Virus record (IMG/VR): IMGVR_UViG_3300036770_000206
Location: 1 to 39,151 of that record
DNA: 39,151 bases
DNA from: a virus
Strand: one strand, 5' to 3'
Shown: in pieces, positions 37,375 through 39,151 of the stretch
Layout: every line of letters starts with the position of its first letter
Position numbering within the stretch: position 1 is the stretch's first letter
The notes under the pieces: model-generated
The model's input: only the letters and a program-made list of their open reading frames with translations
What the model was told of the DNA's origin: nothing
Databases searched by the model: none
Translations under genes and position numbers: made by a program

Positions 37375-37963
37375 CCACGAAGAACATCTATTGATGTTTG
37401 CTAAAAGTGAAGGCTGGTCATACCAAAAACATAAATTAGATGAAGTCATGAACTTTGTTAAGAAGTTTGATGTATGTATTGATATTGGTGGTCATTGTGG
37501 TTTATGGTCAATGCACTTAGTTAAGTTATTTGAACAAGTACACGCATTTGAGCCTGTTAAAGATCATCGTGAATGTTACGTTAAAAACGTTATATCACCT
37601 AACTACAAATTATATCCATACGCATTAGGCAATGAAGAAAAGAAAGTCTCTATTCATACCACTAATGGATCAAGTGGAGATTCTTGGGTGCAAGATGGTG
37701 ATGATGTTGAATGTAAATTACTAGATAGTTTTAGAATAAAGCCTGACTTTATTAAGATTGATACAGAAGGTTTTGAATACTATATCTTACTAGGCGGTGA
37801 AAAAACAATTAAAGAACATAAACCGACCATTATCGTAGAACAAAAGCCTAATAAAGGTAAAAACTTTGGATTAAAAGATACTCAAGCAGTGGATCTATTA
37901 AAGTCTTGGGGATACACACTACATGGTCAAATAGCAGGGGACTATGTGCTTTCATGCAATTAA
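37343..37963 (+). CDS. FkbM-family methyltransferase
   Basis: The 206-residue protein has the SAM-binding motif VCIDIGGHCGLWSMHLVKLF (from about residue 44), then AFEPVKDHRECYVKNV as the acidic-loop motif and FIKIDTEGFEYYILLGGEKT, the FkbM signature. Family members O-methylate sugars or other hydroxyls. It overlaps both neighbours, in line with a tightly coupled cassette that builds and caps a glycan. Confidence 0.88.
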   Translation: MKNVKGIWLPDHEEHLLMFAKSEGWSYQKHKLDEVMNFVKKFDVCIDIGGHCGLWSMHLVKLFEQVHAFEPVKDHRECYVKNVISPNYKLYPYALGNEEKKVSIHTTNGSSGDSWVQDGDDVECKLLDSFRIKPDFIKIDTEGFEYYILLGGEKTIKEHKPTIIVEQKPNKGKNFGLKDTQAVDLLKSWGYTLHGQIAGDYVLSCN

Positions 37964-38667
37964 TTTTAACGGGTATCGATAGACGAGATAATGTATTAAA
38001 ACGTCTACATAAATACTCTGGCGGTGAAGTTACAAAGAATTGGAATGGTAAAGATATACCTGTTATTGTAGGTAATAACAATGGTTGCGATCATATCCAA
38101 ATAGAGTGTAGAAAACAAAACATTCCATACATATACATAGATCATGGTTATTTTAATCGTGATTTTCACATGAGATGGGCAAGGTTTTGTGTAAGCAATT
38201 ATCATTGCACCGATTGGAGACCTTCTGATCGCAAAATACCTAAGATGAAAGAATACCGAGAAGGTAATGATATTGTGATATTACCACCGGCAGATAAAGT
38301 ATCTTTTATTTATAACGCTCATAAATGGTTAGATGAAACTATCGAGCAAATTAGACAATACTCTAAACGAAAGATCATTGTAAAGCGTAAGTCAGATGGT
38401 GCATTAGTTAATTATATTAAAAATGCTCACTGTGTAGTTAGTTTTGGCAGTGTTGCTGATATAGAGGCAAGTTTATACGGAGTTCCTGTAATTGTATCTG
38501 ATTACAGTCCTGCAATACCAATTTCAAACAAGTTAGAAGATATAGAAAACTTAACATATCCTGATAGAGAACCATGGTTAAGGTCATTAGCAGCAGCAGA
38601 ATGGCATAAAGACGAAATGGACAAATGTTGGGAACGATTAAAAGGGCAATTAGATGGCATTTACTAA
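37954..38667 (+). CDS. Glycosyltransferase-like protein, cassette end
   Basis: The ATG at 37954 overlaps the FkbM stop by 10 nt and gives 237 residues. QLILTGIDRRDNVLKRLHKY, IPVIVGNNNGCDHIQIECRK, IPYIYIDHGYFNRDF and HCVVSFGSVADIEASLYGVP, VIVSDYSPAIPISNKLE resemble a GT-B fold transferase with a C-terminal sugar-donor site (GSVADIEA). The C-terminal 56 residues are seen again at the start of the window. It overlaps the adaptor start by 14 nt. Exact family not recognised. Confidence 0.6.
   Translation: MQLILTGIDRRDNVLKRLHKYSGGEVTKNWNGKDIPVIVGNNNGCDHIQIECRKQNIPYIYIDHGYFNRDFHMRWARFCVSNYHCTDWRPSDRKIPKMKEYREGNDIVILPPADKVSFIYNAHKWLDETIEQIRQYSKRKIIVKRKSDGALVNYIKNAHCVVSFGSVADIEASLYGVPVIVSDYSPAIPISNKLEDIENLTYPDREPWLRSLAAAEWHKDEMDKCWERLKGQLDGIY
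38496..38667. repeat. Right copy of near-identical end repeat
   Basis: Partner of positions 1-172 with constant offset 38,495. The match is close to exact for about 115 bp and then decays. This gives the probable genome length. Confidence 0.8.
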
Positions 38668-39151
38668 TTATACAAGTTTTGTAACAACAGTAGAAAATTA
38701 CCTTGCGAGGTCAGATTTAACATCAGTTATCCCTGACTTTATCGAGTTAGCACAAGAACGTCTCTCAAGAGATTTAAGAGTGCAAGAGATGTTAAAAGTA
38801 GCTACTGCTAATACAGTTGCAGGTGATAAAAACATAGCATTTCCTGCTGACTTTTTAGAGTTAAGAGAAATACACATACAAGGTAATCCGGTTTACACAT
38901 TAGACTTTCAAACACCAGATAAATTCTTTAGAAATGGTAAAACAACAGAATCAGGTGTACCCACACACTTTACGATGTTAGGTGCTGAGTTTCAATTTGC
39001 ACCAGTTCCAGATGGAACACAAACAGTACAAATACTCTATTATGCTAAACCTACCTTTATAGACACATCAACAGCAAGTAATGTGTATTTAGCATATTTC
39101 CCTGATGCTTTACTCTATGCAACTCTAGCAGAAGCACAACCATATTTAATG
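38654..39151 (+). CDS. Adaptor protein, divergent second version (truncated by window)
   Basis: The first 166 codons of an adaptor gene that runs off the window. It is about 60% identical by eye to the protein at 159-767: the first 11 codons are the same, and FLE, LYYAKPTF and PDALLYATLAEA blocks are conserved, while other parts differ (for example LTSVIPDFIELAQERLSRDL). Upstream sequence is nearly identical in the two places. I interpret it as the allele of a second strain at the circle junction. Confidence 0.75.
   Translation, partial: MAFTNYTSFVTTVENYLARSDLTSVIPDFIELAQERLSRDLRVQEMLKVATANTVAGDKNIAFPADFLELREIHIQGNPVYTLDFQTPDKFFRNGKTTESGVPTHFTMLGAEFQFAPVPDGTQTVQILYYAKPTFIDTSTASNVYLAYFPDALLYATLAEAQPYLM

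Noticed and set aside
1-39151. tRNA genes or rRNA
   Set aside because: No cloverleaf-like stretch was noticed in the few intergenic gaps, all of which are shorter than about 150 bp. A tRNA-finding program would be decisive.

Overview
The window is a nearly complete genome of a tailed double-stranded DNA phage, probably a short-tailed (podovirus-like) lytic phage of an AT-rich aquatic bacterium. It carries a P22/SU10-like head-and-tail set: large terminase, 688-residue portal, scaffold, SU10-type capsid protein, adaptor and a gp10-like hub protein. No integrase, CI-like repressor, DNA polymerase or tRNA was seen. The best host clue is a solitary 23-residue PqqA gene at 20091-20162, whose sequence looks like PqqA of Methylophilaceae. 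The host is therefore inferred to be a PQQ-dependent methylotroph (for example a freshwater or marine Methylophilaceae lineage). The two window ends are homologous but not identical with a period of 38,495 bp, so the genome is probably about 38.5 kb and circularly permuted or concatemeric, and the contig closes on a different allele.

Layout. 1-12.5 kb (+): tail and ejection genes (adaptor, tail-fibre-like proteins, two Fe(II)/2-oxoglutarate oxygenase genes, hub protein, GNAT-like gp13-position protein, four putative internal virion proteins). 12.5-15.8 kb (+): membrane and lysis cassette with small membrane proteins, a secreted Cys-rich protein overprinted by a second reading frame, a coiled-coil membrane protein, a SprT-like zincin, a 3TM holin and a GH24 endolysin. 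15.8-17.1 kb (+): metallophosphoesterase and small genes. 17.06-22.97 kb (-): leftward early operon with ERF recombinase, YqaJ-type exonuclease, ParB-like protein, SSB-like protein, DUF3310, NinB, Ref-like nuclease, a nuclease-fold protein, a winged-helix protein and a Q-like antiterminator at its end, plus many very short genes. pqqA sits inside this block on the opposite strand with its own signals. 22.97-23.1 kb: overlapping divergent promoters. 23.1-25.1 kb (+): Cro-like protein, initiator with three internal 15-bp iterons, primase zinc domain and DnaB-like ATPase. 25.13-25.27 kb: promoter, short structured RNA and terminator ahead of the late genes. 25.3-34.9 kb (+): small basic proteins, a GT8-like glycosyltransferase, terminases, an ADP-ribosyltransferase-like protein, portal, scaffold and capsid. 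34.9-38.7 kb (+): a sugar-modification cassette (TPR glycosyltransferase, GT9-like, FkbM methyltransferase, another transferase), then the adaptor again.

How it works together (inference): divergent early promoters drive recombination genes leftward and replication genes rightward. The Q-like protein would then let polymerase pass the terminator near 25.25 kb, so one long rightward late transcript covers head, tail and lysis genes. Several accessory genes (oxygenase, GT8, glyco-cassette, phosphoesterase, pqqA) have their own promoter-like signals, three of them with the exact extended -10 TGATATAAT, which suggests independently controlled host- or virion-modifying functions. The items most worth attention are phage pqqA with its operator, the leader RNA with an 11-nt match to the 16S rRNA anti-Shine-Dalgarno tail, and the promoter-inside-terminator arrangement.
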